Assembly: GCA_005798445.1 (NCBI GenBank)
Contig: SYJG01000403.1
Span: 40,079 to 104,078, forward strand
Reading direction: 5' to 3'
DNA from: Planctomyces sp.
Lineage (GTDB): Bacteria; Planctomycetota; Planctomycetia; Planctomycetales; Planctomycetaceae
DNA: 64,000 nucleotides
A program made the translations under genes and the position numbers. Below, one piece after another: positions 15,001 to 20,381 of this stretch (position 1 is the stretch's first letter; every line of letters begins with the position of its first letter). The notes under the pieces are model-generated. The model searched no databases and had not been told where the DNA came from. It worked only from the letters and a program-made list of their open reading frames with translations.

Positions 15001-15043
15001 GGATTCGGCGAGAAAATGAGCGCAACCAGGGGGTAAAAAACAT
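1..15043 (-). CDS. Giant extracellular protein, 3'-truncated by the window edge: LEPR-XLL N-terminus, matrixin-like metalloprotease segment, PPC-like segments, many RGxNGT repeats
   Basis: Reverse complement from ATG at 15043 reads MFFTPWLRSFSRRIRFSKRRLKRLSPQQHQKMLRGPIVVGAHAEGLEPRMVLTPPSF... in one frame to the window edge (...RTLLIDFR) as far as read by eye; LEPRMVL matches the LEPR-XLL motif; HEIGHAIGLGH is in the same frame. Not in the ORF track because no stop lies inside the window. Confidence 0.9.
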   Translation of the reverse strand, partial: MFFTPWLRSFSRRIRFSKRRLKRLSPQQHQKMLRGPIVVGAHAEGLEPRMVLTPPSFVSVTPNGGLFLADGTTLNEMPRELLFQFSPGQTLDTTSFGAIQIYGAGHDGGFRSASTVTDFGSGGAVVLRVGTARLGVAENGTTLIVNKADRGPNGLPTIASVPGTITLTLNSNATTPTTGNGLMIFLQTDATAKTLLTAELVFGAGTTSLAGITNGSSFTLTGADAASALSNFGAGAGFNMQFQANSANVTGLAGNHLSLQFVRRDLGAASRAPLINVVGNINFPPASNPVLLDPSYRIEVTLNINATSPTRASDLITALTSDTKANVLIIPSVAFGTNTTSLSTMPDGTLLQLSGADQLLTPGYRDLQSGSSRNVIYRFAESLNNDQYRIQVVGAGANPLTNGGGEFVNNGADTRLTFTLDLGAQVTSVVPQPVVRDQLLTVVNAANVRDGDTLLVDPGTLSTLLTPNLFAFELNNASVEAPGTVRAGNTPVDYLSTDTAAQIATKIRDAINSQTAAMRGVTAISASNVVTVRGNAFDARLTLSQTLATAMSVTAGGISQRGNLVNVYFNQDELTNSQATDPRYYQLVDTKGTSSPTDDTVRIPTSVVYDNVHNTAVLDFGANFPTATYKLQLGTSQEVDSTLATAVRLGNLFSNPIAGGHSFATTAFLGDNGAGANDVDLYRFELSAPDVLMVAVTPNSGTDTLLKLFDSNGALIATTNLNQGPGLVDSLSSTGALPAGTYYLGVSSVGNTYAFNPASPAAGGTTTGSYRINFDVLNAAVGSDNNSAYSTATNIGTLDAAGTSISSVISNASAIAVPSPPGTDDEPGHRTLPVESHGQGNLGNPAVPGGIPVIPYFFPRIYGSVLGQPVSNQISEVQKDLTRFIFETFSRYTGSQYVETANSGLSIASGDIRAADPTLPVNAVAGISSIIINAIQNGNDNSYDGGWMGVAFHEIGHAIGLGHTSDLRSFMDGNGGGPDPETPSGDHDITHLLHSYPKHSTDIDLYRFDVTTAGHFTAEITARRTTITPNSSPLDAALTLFRDPFATATSDFGTSGATQLTFTAANAGVFGNDIRLVIVTDDFVGPYGANNAAVSVSGHTITVKLNPNVGNHTTASQLVAALTASTPASLLVSASFTGANGDLTGITAANSTIALGGGNREVITKNDDYYGFDPFVGIDLQPGTYYIGVTAKGNTTYDPTVADTGFGGQSDGAYNLQLNLTTAPASSLIDIDNATATLFDGDSDKVAGGSFNFWFEAGNTIYVDKSTTTPVGQQDGTATKPFSTLLAGSAKAASRIVIPTAGPSAIADGEYFTINDGSNLPKVFEFDKNGVTVSPTVVQINISAAVTLADVVSAVTNAISAQFDPTFNVSVAASSSVNGTIDLAIPLNTDGTLSGGLDVQGSNALLKTPNILRIVGNGGTDRDILTASDASPYVLGVNNVGATLADGRNLDVPQGTTVMIDAGAVLKLQSASIDVGTASFGVNRQNGAVQVLGTSEKKVYLTSFRNDALGGNSDGASAGPVPGHWEGIVYRHDSDMNLAGTPGLGSEVYLNSVYQADLSYGGGQDINLNVYDPIDIRSQRPTIAFTTITRSAAHAIAATPDSFDDSNGRIGPDIHGNLFANNNVNGLFVRISTELNQPLEELTVNARLKSTDVTYVLTENLQIAGNAGGLIRTNNIQQLTLLGQPTGGQILVNGLPVPFDATADAIRIVLEPLYGGPGNVKVTGGPLNQSNVIIEAVVNAGSAARAQLSITAHPTDPMVGGAIVATMLQTGGNLFARPGGRLQFDPGVVVKLGNARIEAERGSANLIAEGTEGNPVIFTSVKDDRYSGASGSFDLQTDGFNTVVTNTAAAADWGGLMFGLNSRLSLDQAYIAYSGGQTPVEGGSGSFNAVELHEATGRIANSIFEFNANGASNGGPGGTRSNRESNASAVIFVRGAQPVIVNNVFQNNSGSVISIDANALKAVNIVDQGRATGSNDAYTQFTENQGPLVRLNRMENTNLALGAILGMSVRPLALATQTVWDDTDIVHVLQGRITADKFHTAGGIRLQSAPDASLVVKLLGATAGFAIGSSSTDLQEVADRVGGAMQVVGTPGFPVIMTSLLDDSVGASLNPAGFPVGDTNGDGNATAPAAGNWNEIRFDKYANDRNVVVVNELEKAFTAGTDINSTPSLAQLLGDLGPNDKSANENRRAGYEIHGTISEDAPNDVDVYKFTADAGTEVWFDIDRVNPALDTIIELVNAAGNVLARSQDNATLTPFTVTPRNLEKSAELGKDYYATTIRDGGMRLNLPTGGTYFIRVRSNPGAGNLTDLKGGLTSGQYQLQIRLRQRDEQPGVAVKFADIRYATNGIHVSGLPYHSPLASEGSETTADNQGIGGAQRLGNLLASDRGNVSIGGRLANAADLDYYRFELNYTNIQAIGGVNDGGKNWPVTIDLDWADGFARPDTTIALFDAQGTLLFVGRESNVFDDQAAAGQGNDSDDLTRGSAGTFDGFIGSIELPATAATYYLAVANNQQSPQALNAILFGGAANTNTAVRLEPVNSINRVIEDHIGFVGYDSNGTPINPHGAMDATNSVPNPALGLLNIQDEFSLATHIVPMTFQDLVLFTHTANVLTTTDPLNGNRATRISEDLGLAGPPTNFLQDTVMRSDGIMYGYQRIDTNNSTAGRLVTIDPGAPIGTSVFTTVGTDNVPSGTPAVGSGVVPLALNYRIFEQTTNTDDVDALTFQRTGFGNVVAGQPDYSLFYSVRENGLSATIPVLPATTGAFTWNSKLYRANPANGSAEIVANTPFGILGDIQLAGTRPASGSGSFFDGSSPPQVGILSFQTRAQGTQGNGVRLVTTAVNGTANFAQVTGAANGVVTVEYNFDFNAPAAVTTIATVAAAINAHAGAQRIMTAVVSSGTPGAFMGAGITAIGGVDDPSGLRIHGNVTGLAFDQAAGGTLYGVTSGEGTPGRGSQLLQINSATGVATIVRDFSPDAIGTTGGGAGLSTNGFQGLALGPQNVAGQIGSLASPITAAATTITMNLVTNVNLPAAPFDMLIEQELITVTAVSGNVFTVTRGVGQLAHAASTAAGIPGLYARTLFAVTDDGRLVAMDPNRGGTGVIAFDSGSEVQTISEYTAQTRLTAPATAADLTLTVASAAVYAGRTTPFLIQVGVEQMQVTAVNVGPNTLTVTRGANGTTAAAHIATDSVAIVSLGATSLQADFGTTLFVPSTTSFPAAPFTIRVGIEDMTVTAKTANSFTVVRGMNGTTQVTHAFGDAVVQRTSSPTFLSAVVGQSTLTVAPTAASVVLNVASTASFPAAPFTIRVGSEDMTVTSIGGATTLNVTRGVNGTPATAHAVGAAVLQKSMTVFSTSMLPTATPYTIQVGAEQMTVTSIVNATTLNVTRGINGTIAAAHVRGDGIFLPNSHFTLAYDNGTSVQTTAPLAYNAPDTSSLDERQTVDVYSYADTGIPTYTLSFVNNFARTTSLAGAVDLTAAAVSFTTQDTTEANRFPAANFLVRIDNEDIFVTTRTGTTFSGLLRGQHGTTPAPHFAINTPGTTNPPATVFQLLTTNINGAIPALVSTTLSANAQGLGIGNDFQSFAEYNAQTELAFAAAAGDTVITVTDSSVLPTAVPFRIQIGVEQMQVTSVGPGANELTVVRGSNGTTAVVHGLNDSVALVDLGATTMNDAGGIDDLVTSFVVTSTASFPAAPFTIQVEAEQMTVFSVTGGGTTLNVVRGVNGTTAVLHANGVDVDQVTGAPTLLLNPATAGAATVTVVDASKLPSAAPFTIQIGSERMDVTSIAGNVLTVTRGLYGTTPVPGVGVPHVAGEGILLPDSNFTLSISGLGSVQTTNPIFYNAPAQLSRDERQTLDILSYSDTVTPIYTLNFVNNFFDTTALAGAADLTAGATSFTVQDGSSFRAATVANPMIVRIDNELMLVQGHLAGSNSFTNVARGIGGTTATTHFAMNTVGATNPPATVYEVLTTTVSLAISNPTTTTLDAVTGNVDLSASVLNVTNTAGFNVNDIIRIDHEEMEVTGVGAGAPGTLTVLRQRNGTLLAAHTATSVITNLTATINVVENRSFPAGGTIRIDNEDLVVTGTVGTTQFTVRRGANGTDPIQHDANSVVYRVLTTASLNFNDTAAIVDTRLTNALATTFGAGATDIITFGQTTLNVSINATVTSFTVASAANFPTTPFTIRIDTEDMTVTNVTGNTFTVIREVNGTTAAAHLFGRTVTEINRRTGLTPGGAVGTIATPVNILFTGVLGQRDFVNVTSDNSKLVGDEIVQIPNISAGTYTLTMNHPILGVPVVIGVFNFNDTAATLQTAFDTVLGSGNAVVSGGVLPGTPLSVQFIGSLQDTDLPLNVLQIDDAVGMANFERQTLQITGTGTFTLQYGAGAGSVTAPIASNANAATIQAALLTLTTLTAGGGSVVVTNTIGSLSGSTFFIDFRGAPFTDANATTLVANNSGMVGGGAAIDLTQSFDGGAASFFGVESRKGFDPGAVVTTIQDGILSVYDTLELLSNVAATDVVVSSAGNLPGATAQINFAGVYAGIDVPALLVNNFGLIPGTLASATTSIDVADTSLFPAGNFLIRIDREEMTVTVLDATHLTIIARGLNGTTVDSHGVGATITVLDTTITVDDTRTFAGQSTLSNVGGITAGAGSLTVASSASFPSTGPFTIQVGAEEMTVTSVAGNTLFVTRGVNGTIAAPHSLGDAVSQIIIIRVDNEDMRVSSTPDQFTFNVRRGVNGTTPVAHLDNTIVLRVLTTAALNYNDTAANVDTALTTALAALGVNAADIVTAGGPTGVAPGTFFDGEFGAPPTTPISVTFGNNLRRRDFIALTADTSKLDGDEVQQIANIFGGQFDLTCGGVTIGTGLDPLTLTVGQLQNLFDTALGQGNVVVTAAVNIPLANLQFGQPNPLPFSVRFTGAFQDRDIANNQLVVTSNALVPMQNFERQVLTISGSVDGTTSRFRLSFNGSQTAAIGIPTNASVATIQANLNSLANLILGSNGSVVVTEVNGALTGSPPNPLARTLLIDFR
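850..5960 (-). repeat. Degenerate tandem protein repeats (FPxAPFTIRVGxExMTVTxVxGxxLxVTRGxNGTxAxxH)
   Basis: About 16 copies by eye of [VI]xRGxNGTxxxxH in the translated giant frame, e.g. VTRGANGTTAAAH, VVRGMNGTTQVTH, VTRGVNGTPATAH, VTRGINGTIAAAH, VVRGSNGTTAVVH. Confidence 0.8.
12155..12187 (-). other. Zinc-binding HExxHxxGxxH motif (matrixin/metzincin type) inside the giant protein
   Basis: Reverse complement cacgaaatcggccacgccatcggattgggtcac = HEIGHAIGLGH, followed by TSDLRSFM (Met-turn-like). Confidence 0.85.
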
Positions 15044-15434
15044 TGGATCACAGCCTCTTGGATAAGAGTTGGGCCCGCTGCGATTCCGCCGAGAATATGG
15101 CGTGAGTTGGGAAACGATACTTAGCCGATCAAAGCGCTGGCAATGGCCGTGCGGAAAATCGCGTTTCTACAACCCTCGACTGTTCTCAACGGTTCGCAAC
15201 AAAACGATCTCCCGTGTCGCCCGACACGGAGAGCCGAAGTCAAATTCGGACGCCATGCGACTTGTCCGTTTGTCCGAATCAGCGAAGGACTGCGGTCTGG
15301 CTCAGATGTCTTCGGCGGAATCGGCTGGAAGCCCCCTGCCGATTACCAGTCGTGAATCGGTCGCACCGGCGCTTCGTCCCGTGACGATCGCTCCGTCAGC
15401 AATCGCAACAATCCCGACACAAACGCACTCGAAG

Positions 15435-16355
15435 TCACACGATGACGGTCGGCGGAGACACCAGCCGAACCCCTTCGGTGCGAGTCAGCTCGGCAAACAA
15501 TTCGCTGAGGCGTCCGGTCATTGGGCCAATTTGACCAGTGCCGATTGTGCGGCCATCGACGTCGATGACGGCGGCCAGTTCGCCCATCGTCCCGGTGCAG
15601 AACATTTCGTCGGCGCGATAGACCTCGGTGAGCGAGAGATCGCGTTCGGCAAGCGGGATGCCATGCGTGCGGCAAAGTCCCATCACGGTGGTGCGCGTGA
15701 TCCCTTCTGGGCAGGCCACCAGTCGGCTGGTAATGACCTCGCCGTGATCGACGAGGAAGACGTGTGTCGCGTTGGTTTCGGCAACGAAGCCTCGCGTATC
15801 GAGCATCAAGGCGTCATCGGCCCTGGCGTGATTGGCTTCCAGTTTCGCGAGGATCGACTGAATCAAATTGTTGTGGTGAATTTTCGGATCGAGGCAGTCG
15901 GGTGGAAAGCGGCGGACGCTGCTCGTGATGAGTTTCAAGCCCGCTTTGTCGTAAACCGGCGGTTTGTGTTCGGCGAGCACGATCAGCGTCGGTCCGACCG
16001 TGTTGAGTCGCGGGTCCATGCCTGACGTGTACTTCACGCCGCGCGTCAGCGTCAGCCGGATGTGGACGCCGTCGAACATCTGATTGGCTTCGAGCGTCTG
16101 ACGAATCTGTTCGATCAACTCGTCGTCGGCCGGAATCTGAGTGAACGCGAGCGCCTTCGCGGAACCGCGCAGCCGAGCGAGGTGCTCGTGCAATTTGAAG
16201 ATGCGGCCAGAGTACAACCGCAAGCCTTCCCAGACGGCGTCGCCCCCTTGCACAACCGAATCGAAAGGGCTGACTCCCGCTTGGTCGCGGTGGATCAGCC
16301 GTCCGTTGATGTTGACGATCAGATCACGGTTCAGCGGATTGAATTTCTGGTGCAT
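15435..16355 (-). CDS. Class IV aminotransferase (branched-chain / D-amino-acid aminotransferase-like)
   Basis: MHQKFNPLNRDLIVNINGRLIHRDQAGVSPFDSVVQGGDAVWEGLRLYSGRIFKLHEHLARL...; start moved from 16418 to 16355 because the first 21 residues derive from an intergenic repeat. Confidence 0.85.
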   Translation of the reverse strand: MHQKFNPLNRDLIVNINGRLIHRDQAGVSPFDSVVQGGDAVWEGLRLYSGRIFKLHEHLARLRGSAKALAFTQIPADDELIEQIRQTLEANQMFDGVHIRLTLTRGVKYTSGMDPRLNTVGPTLIVLAEHKPPVYDKAGLKLITSSVRRFPPDCLDPKIHHNNLIQSILAKLEANHARADDALMLDTRGFVAETNATHVFLVDHGEVITSRLVACPEGITRTTVMGLCRTHGIPLAERDLSLTEVYRADEMFCTGTMGELAAVIDVDGRTIGTGQIGPMTGRLSELFAELTRTEGVRLVSPPTVIV

Positions 16356-16371
16356 TGGCGAGAAATCCCAA

Positions 16372-16496
16372 TTTCCAAAACCCAATGACCAAGGAAACCC
16401 CAAGGTCCAAATCTCCAAATTTGTGACAGCTCACCTGGACATTGAGATTTGGGGATTCCTTGGACATTGATGCTTGGGATTTGGACATTCCCGGCC
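16372..16496. repeat. Simple intergenic repeat of the 'CCAAATCCCAAGCATCAATGTCC' type with opposed copies
   Basis: ccaaggaaaccccaaggtccaaatctccaaatt ... attgagatttggggattccttggacattgatgcttgggatttggacatt. Confidence 0.55.
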
Positions 16497-16504
16497 CGGT
16501 CGCC

Positions 16505-17581
16505 CTACTTGTTCTCTTCGGCCGCAGGTTTTTCTGCCGCGTTATTGGCGGGCTTCGCGGCGGCGATTCTGGTGACTCGCTGCACGACCGGGACGCGGAT
16601 GTCGTCTGGCTGATAAATCCACTCGGGTTCGCCCACGACGCGGTATTCCTTTTCCTGGGGTTTGAGTGCGTCGCCGGGTCGCCAGAAGTGTTGGATCAAC
16701 GTTTTGCGCCAGATGATGGGTTTCTCTTCGTTCTCAATCACTCGGTCGTAGGTGGTCGAGTAGAACCAGATATTGGCGTCTGGATCGGCAGGAGCAGGTT
16801 TCTTTTCGTCGAAGAGGTTGTACGTTTCGGAGGCGGCTTTCCACGGCGTTTTGCTGTCCCAGATTTGGTCTGAGTACGTCAGCTTGCCTGCCTTCACGCG
16901 GTCCACGAGATCTTGGTAGGTGACCGGACCGTGCACCAGTTTGTAGCCGTTCGAGAATCCCGACAGCATGATCGTGAACCGGTCGGCTTCGGGATCCACA
17001 CCGCGCCACATGGCGACTCCGTAGTGCATTTCCGGCGGCATGTCGGGAGCCACTTCTTTTGGAATGGCTCCGGAGATCTTCACCGAGTTCTTCAGCACGG
17101 CACCTAGCGGCAGATGCGTCGTTTCCCGGAGCCGGATCGCTTTTTCAGCGGCAGGAACCAGACGATCGTCGTAGATATTTTGCGGTCTGTTGTTGTCCTG
17201 CGTGATCAGCGAGATCTCTGGAATGAACAGCGGCGGAGTGACTTCCGGATCGAAGGTATTCGTCGATGGTGCTTCGGTTTCTTCTTTGACTTCGCCAAGC
17301 CCGCGGTTCACGACTCGGTACATCAAGTACAGGACGATCTCTTTGCGATTCTTGCCGGTCTTCGGATCGGGTAGATCGACGGTAATCTGCCGCAGCGACT
17401 TGAACTGCACTTCCAAGACCCACAGGTTGGATTGGGTGGCTCGTTCGTCGCCGGTGGTTTGACTCGGCGCGACGAACTTGAAGCCGTAATCCTTCTCGTT
17501 CTCTTGAGCTTGGCCGAGAGAGCTGGCCAAGCCGGTCCAACTCGCCGCCAACAGACAGACGCACGCGATGATTCGTGGCAT
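16505..17581 (-). CDS. Secreted hypothetical protein
   Basis: 358 aa ORF with signal peptide MPRIIACVCLLAASWTGLASSLGQAQ; no family recognised. Confidence 0.75.
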   Translation of the reverse strand: MPRIIACVCLLAASWTGLASSLGQAQENEKDYGFKFVAPSQTTGDERATQSNLWVLEVQFKSLRQITVDLPDPKTGKNRKEIVLYLMYRVVNRGLGEVKEETEAPSTNTFDPEVTPPLFIPEISLITQDNNRPQNIYDDRLVPAAEKAIRLRETTHLPLGAVLKNSVKISGAIPKEVAPDMPPEMHYGVAMWRGVDPEADRFTIMLSGFSNGYKLVHGPVTYQDLVDRVKAGKLTYSDQIWDSKTPWKAASETYNLFDEKKPAPADPDANIWFYSTTYDRVIENEEKPIIWRKTLIQHFWRPGDALKPQEKEYRVVGEPEWIYQPDDIRVPVVQRVTRIAAAKPANNAAEKPAAEENK

Positions 17582-17711
17582 GAGTTCGCCATCCTGAGAA
17601 TTGAGATTCCGCTCCGACGAAGCCGCCGGAAACCGCGTCGGACTCTATTCGTGACGTCGCCGAAGGGTCAATACGTTGTCGCGGCTGGCCGACCGCTCCA
17701 GAATGCGGCCC

Positions 17712-18452
17712 ATGAATGACCGTTTGGCCGACAACTTGCAGCGTGTTCGTTCAGAAATTGGAGCCGCCTGTGCTCGTGCCGGCCGCTTGCCGAGCGAAGT
17801 CACGCTGGTTGCTGTTACCAAGTACGCCGAGCTGGCTTGGGTCCGGCGATTGATCGAGCTGGGCATCCGTGACCTCGCCGAAAGCCGACCGCAGCAATTC
17901 GTCGAGCGGGCGGATGAGTTGTCCGCTCGTGGAGCACGTTTTCAACGTGCTTTAGACGGGCACGTTGAAAACGTGCCCCACGTTCGTTGGCACTTCATCG
18001 GCCATTTGCAGCGGAACAAGGTCAAACCGGTTGTGCCGCGAACGGTGCTGATTCACTCGGTCGATAGTCTGCGGCTGTTGGAACGTATCTCGGAAGTCTC
18101 CGCCGAGCAGTCGCTGCGTCCGCGAGTGCTCTTGGAAGTGAACGTCTCCGGCGAAGCCTCGAAGGACGGCCTGACGATCGCGGACCTCACTTCGCAGTGG
18201 GACGTCCTGCAAGCCGTCGCGAACGTGGACATCGTGGGCTTGATGACGATGGCCCCTCTCACTGACGATCCCGCTGCCGCTCGGCCGGTGTTCCGAGCAC
18301 TGCGCCTACTGCAAGACCAACTCGCAGCGCGAGCGGCACCGCACATCAAACTGACAGAACTCTCGATGGGTATGAGTGGCGACTTTGTGGTGGCGATCGA
18401 AGAAGGGGCGACGCTGATCCGCATCGGCAGCCGACTGTTTGATGGTCTGTAG
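17712..18452 (+). CDS. yggS: YggS-family pyridoxal-phosphate-binding protein (PLP homeostasis)
   Basis: [40 protein letters not shown]...[18 protein letters not shown]...[11 protein letters not shown]...[30 protein letters not shown]. Confidence 0.9.
   Translation: MNDRLADNLQRVRSEIGAACARAGRLPSEVTLVAVTKYAELAWVRRLIELGIRDLAESRPQQFVERADELSARGARFQRALDGHVENVPHVRWHFIGHLQRNKVKPVVPRTVLIHSVDSLRLLERISEVSAEQSLRPRVLLEVNVSGEASKDGLTIADLTSQWDVLQAVANVDIVGLMTMAPLTDDPAAARPVFRALRLLQDQLAARAAPHIKLTELSMGMSGDFVVAIEEGATLIRIGSRLFDGL
17929..17981. repeat. Palindromic element inserted in frame inside yggS
   Basis: gtggagcacgttttcaacgtgc (17929-17950) and gcacgttgaaaacgtgccccac (17960-17981) are reverse complements with one mismatch. 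Confidence 0.85.
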
Positions 18453-18710
18453 CCCTGTCGCTCCGCGACAGGACAGCCGAAGGACAAGTGACCTCTGATC
18501 CGGATTCCAATTGAAAACTGCGCTATTGTTCGGGAGGGCGAGGCTCCCGCCGAGCCGGTGCGTGAATCACGCGTGCTCACCGATCCGGCTCGGCGGGAGC
18601 CTCGCCCTCCCCCAGTGAGCGCAGCTTTTTGTTGGAATCCGGATGAATATCCAACCGATGTTGGACGCGGCAGTGCCGTTCGGCTTTCCTGTCGCGGAGC
18701 GACAGGGCTA
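18450..18710. repeat. Three nested palindromic elements between convergent genes
   Basis: Outer arms 18450-18472/18688-18710, middle 18499-18524/18618-18643, inner 18532-18558/18585-18611. Confidence 0.85.
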
Positions 18711-20102
18711 CTTTGGTTGGCTGTCACGCGGCTTGCCGATTCGGTAACCGATATCCTCAGCCCTTTCGAACAGCCCGCCGTCGTCCGTACCGTTGTCGCC
18801 AACGCTGTAGATCAACGCTCCGTCCGCGTCTCGTCGATATCGAAGTGCCGTCTTCGGCGGCGCGTGATTGTCTTCGGGAACCGTCGGCAAAAAGTCGGGG
18901 ACCAACTCGTCCAGCTTCTCCGGGTAATGACCGTGCTCCCGCACGAAGAGTTCCAGAGCCAGCACCGTGAGCAACACGATGTCTCGCGCGGCCTCGCGAT
19001 CGGTGGCGGTGAAGCTTCCCTGACCAGACGAGACGAGCTGCGCTGCCACGACCGACTCGTGAACGTAGCCGCTCACTTCGCTGGCGGACGGTTGTGTTTT
19101 GACCTTGGCTGGTGCCGGTTCAAACACAAACAGTCCCGGTAATGTCTTCGTGCGTTGGTTCCGAGGCAGATCGGCTTGACCGAGCCAGTTGGCAAAGACA
19201 TGCCGAAAGACCCGTTCGTTGAGTTCCGATTCACCGGTGAGGCGGTTCAGTGTCGTGTTCGCCGGGCCAAACGTCAGAGATCTCCAGTTCGCCATCACAA
19301 AGAGATATTCCGCCTGCAAGCACGCGGAGAGCGGAGGCGTCCGCTTCTGCTCGTCTTGCAGTTCCCGCATCGCGCGACGTAGCAGGTCGGCGGTCACTTG
19401 CGGGTCATTGGCCCACTTCACCATGCCTTCCGCCGTGACTGAGTGAATCGCGACTCCCACCAGCCGTTCGATGAACACACCATGACGACCAAGCTGACGG
19501 CTCATGCGGAAGCTGGCCCGCAGCCAGTCCCACGCTTCTTTGGGTTGGCCTTCAACAAGCAACCGCGATGCCTCCAGCCGCACAAGGCGTGAGAATTCTC
19601 GTGTCTCCTGAACTGATAGGAGCGCGGTGTCCGCACGCAGTTCACTGGCTCGGACGTACTGAGCGTCCGGTTTTTCCGTCCCCTTTCGCCACAGTTCCAT
19701 GAACGGCCGGTTCGCGGCGAGCCACTTTCGGACCGGCTCGGTGGCGTGTTCCCAGCCTTCGGACTGAGCTTTGTCATACTCGTCGTTGCTTCTTGTGGCG
19801 TCGCCGGGAGTGCCAACGTATTTGACTTGCAAACCGCTCGCGGCCCGGTACTCGACGAAGGCGTTGTCGGTGTCGGGGACTACGAACTCCAGCACGGACT
19901 TGGTGTCGAACGGCTCGTCCGCAGGTGGCACTTTTGCAAGCCGAATCGAGCGATAGACCAGCGGAGCCGAAATCAGCGCCAAGATCAGCAGCAGCGGGAT
20001 CGCCACCTTCGGATGCAACCACCACAAGATCCACGACGCGGCTTTTGAGTCGGGACTCGCGGATGTGTCGGAACGAGATTCATCCAGAGGGTCAGAAGAC
20101 AT
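18708..20102 (-). CDS. Membrane-anchored hypothetical protein with a pilin/GspG-like C-terminal segment
   Basis: [14 protein letters not shown]...[27 protein letters not shown]...[22 protein letters not shown]...[24 protein letters not shown]; start set to 20102. Confidence 0.75.
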   Translation of the reverse strand: MSSDPLDESRSDTSASPDSKAASWILWWLHPKVAIPLLLILALISAPLVYRSIRLAKVPPADEPFDTKSVLEFVVPDTDNAFVEYRAASGLQVKYVGTPGDATRSNDEYDKAQSEGWEHATEPVRKWLAANRPFMELWRKGTEKPDAQYVRASELRADTALLSVQETREFSRLVRLEASRLLVEGQPKEAWDWLRASFRMSRQLGRHGVFIERLVGVAIHSVTAEGMVKWANDPQVTADLLRRAMRELQDEQKRTPPLSACLQAEYLFVMANWRSLTFGPANTTLNRLTGESELNERVFRHVFANWLGQADLPRNQRTKTLPGLFVFEPAPAKVKTQPSASEVSGYVHESVVAAQLVSSGQGSFTATDREAARDIVLLTVLALELFVREHGHYPEKLDELVPDFLPTVPEDNHAPPKTALRYRRDADGALIYSVGDNGTDDGGLFERAEDIGYRIGKPRDSQPK

Positions 20103-20188
20103 CAGCAAGCTCCTGATACCACGGCCTGCATCAGCAGGCCAAACGGCGACGAGGTGACTATACACCACACGGCGCGTGAAGAGAGATT

Positions 20189-20266
20189 CGGCGAGCGGAA
20201 GGGCGTCAGCCCTCCGAGTGATGTGATCGGCATTCGCTCGGAGGGCTGACGCCCTGCCGCTCGCCG
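20189..20266. repeat. Palindromic element in a divergent intergenic region
   Basis: cggcgagcggaagggcgtcagccctccgag / ctcggagggctgacgccctgccgctcgccg. Confidence 0.85.
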
Positions 20267-20381
20267 GTCTGACTTCGTCGCCATGCGAGGGCAATCATCC
20301 GCTCCCTCACATTCAACGGGTTTGCTACAACCCCGCCACGAACAATTCGACTTCTGTCTTCGCTTCGGGAAAGGATTCACG

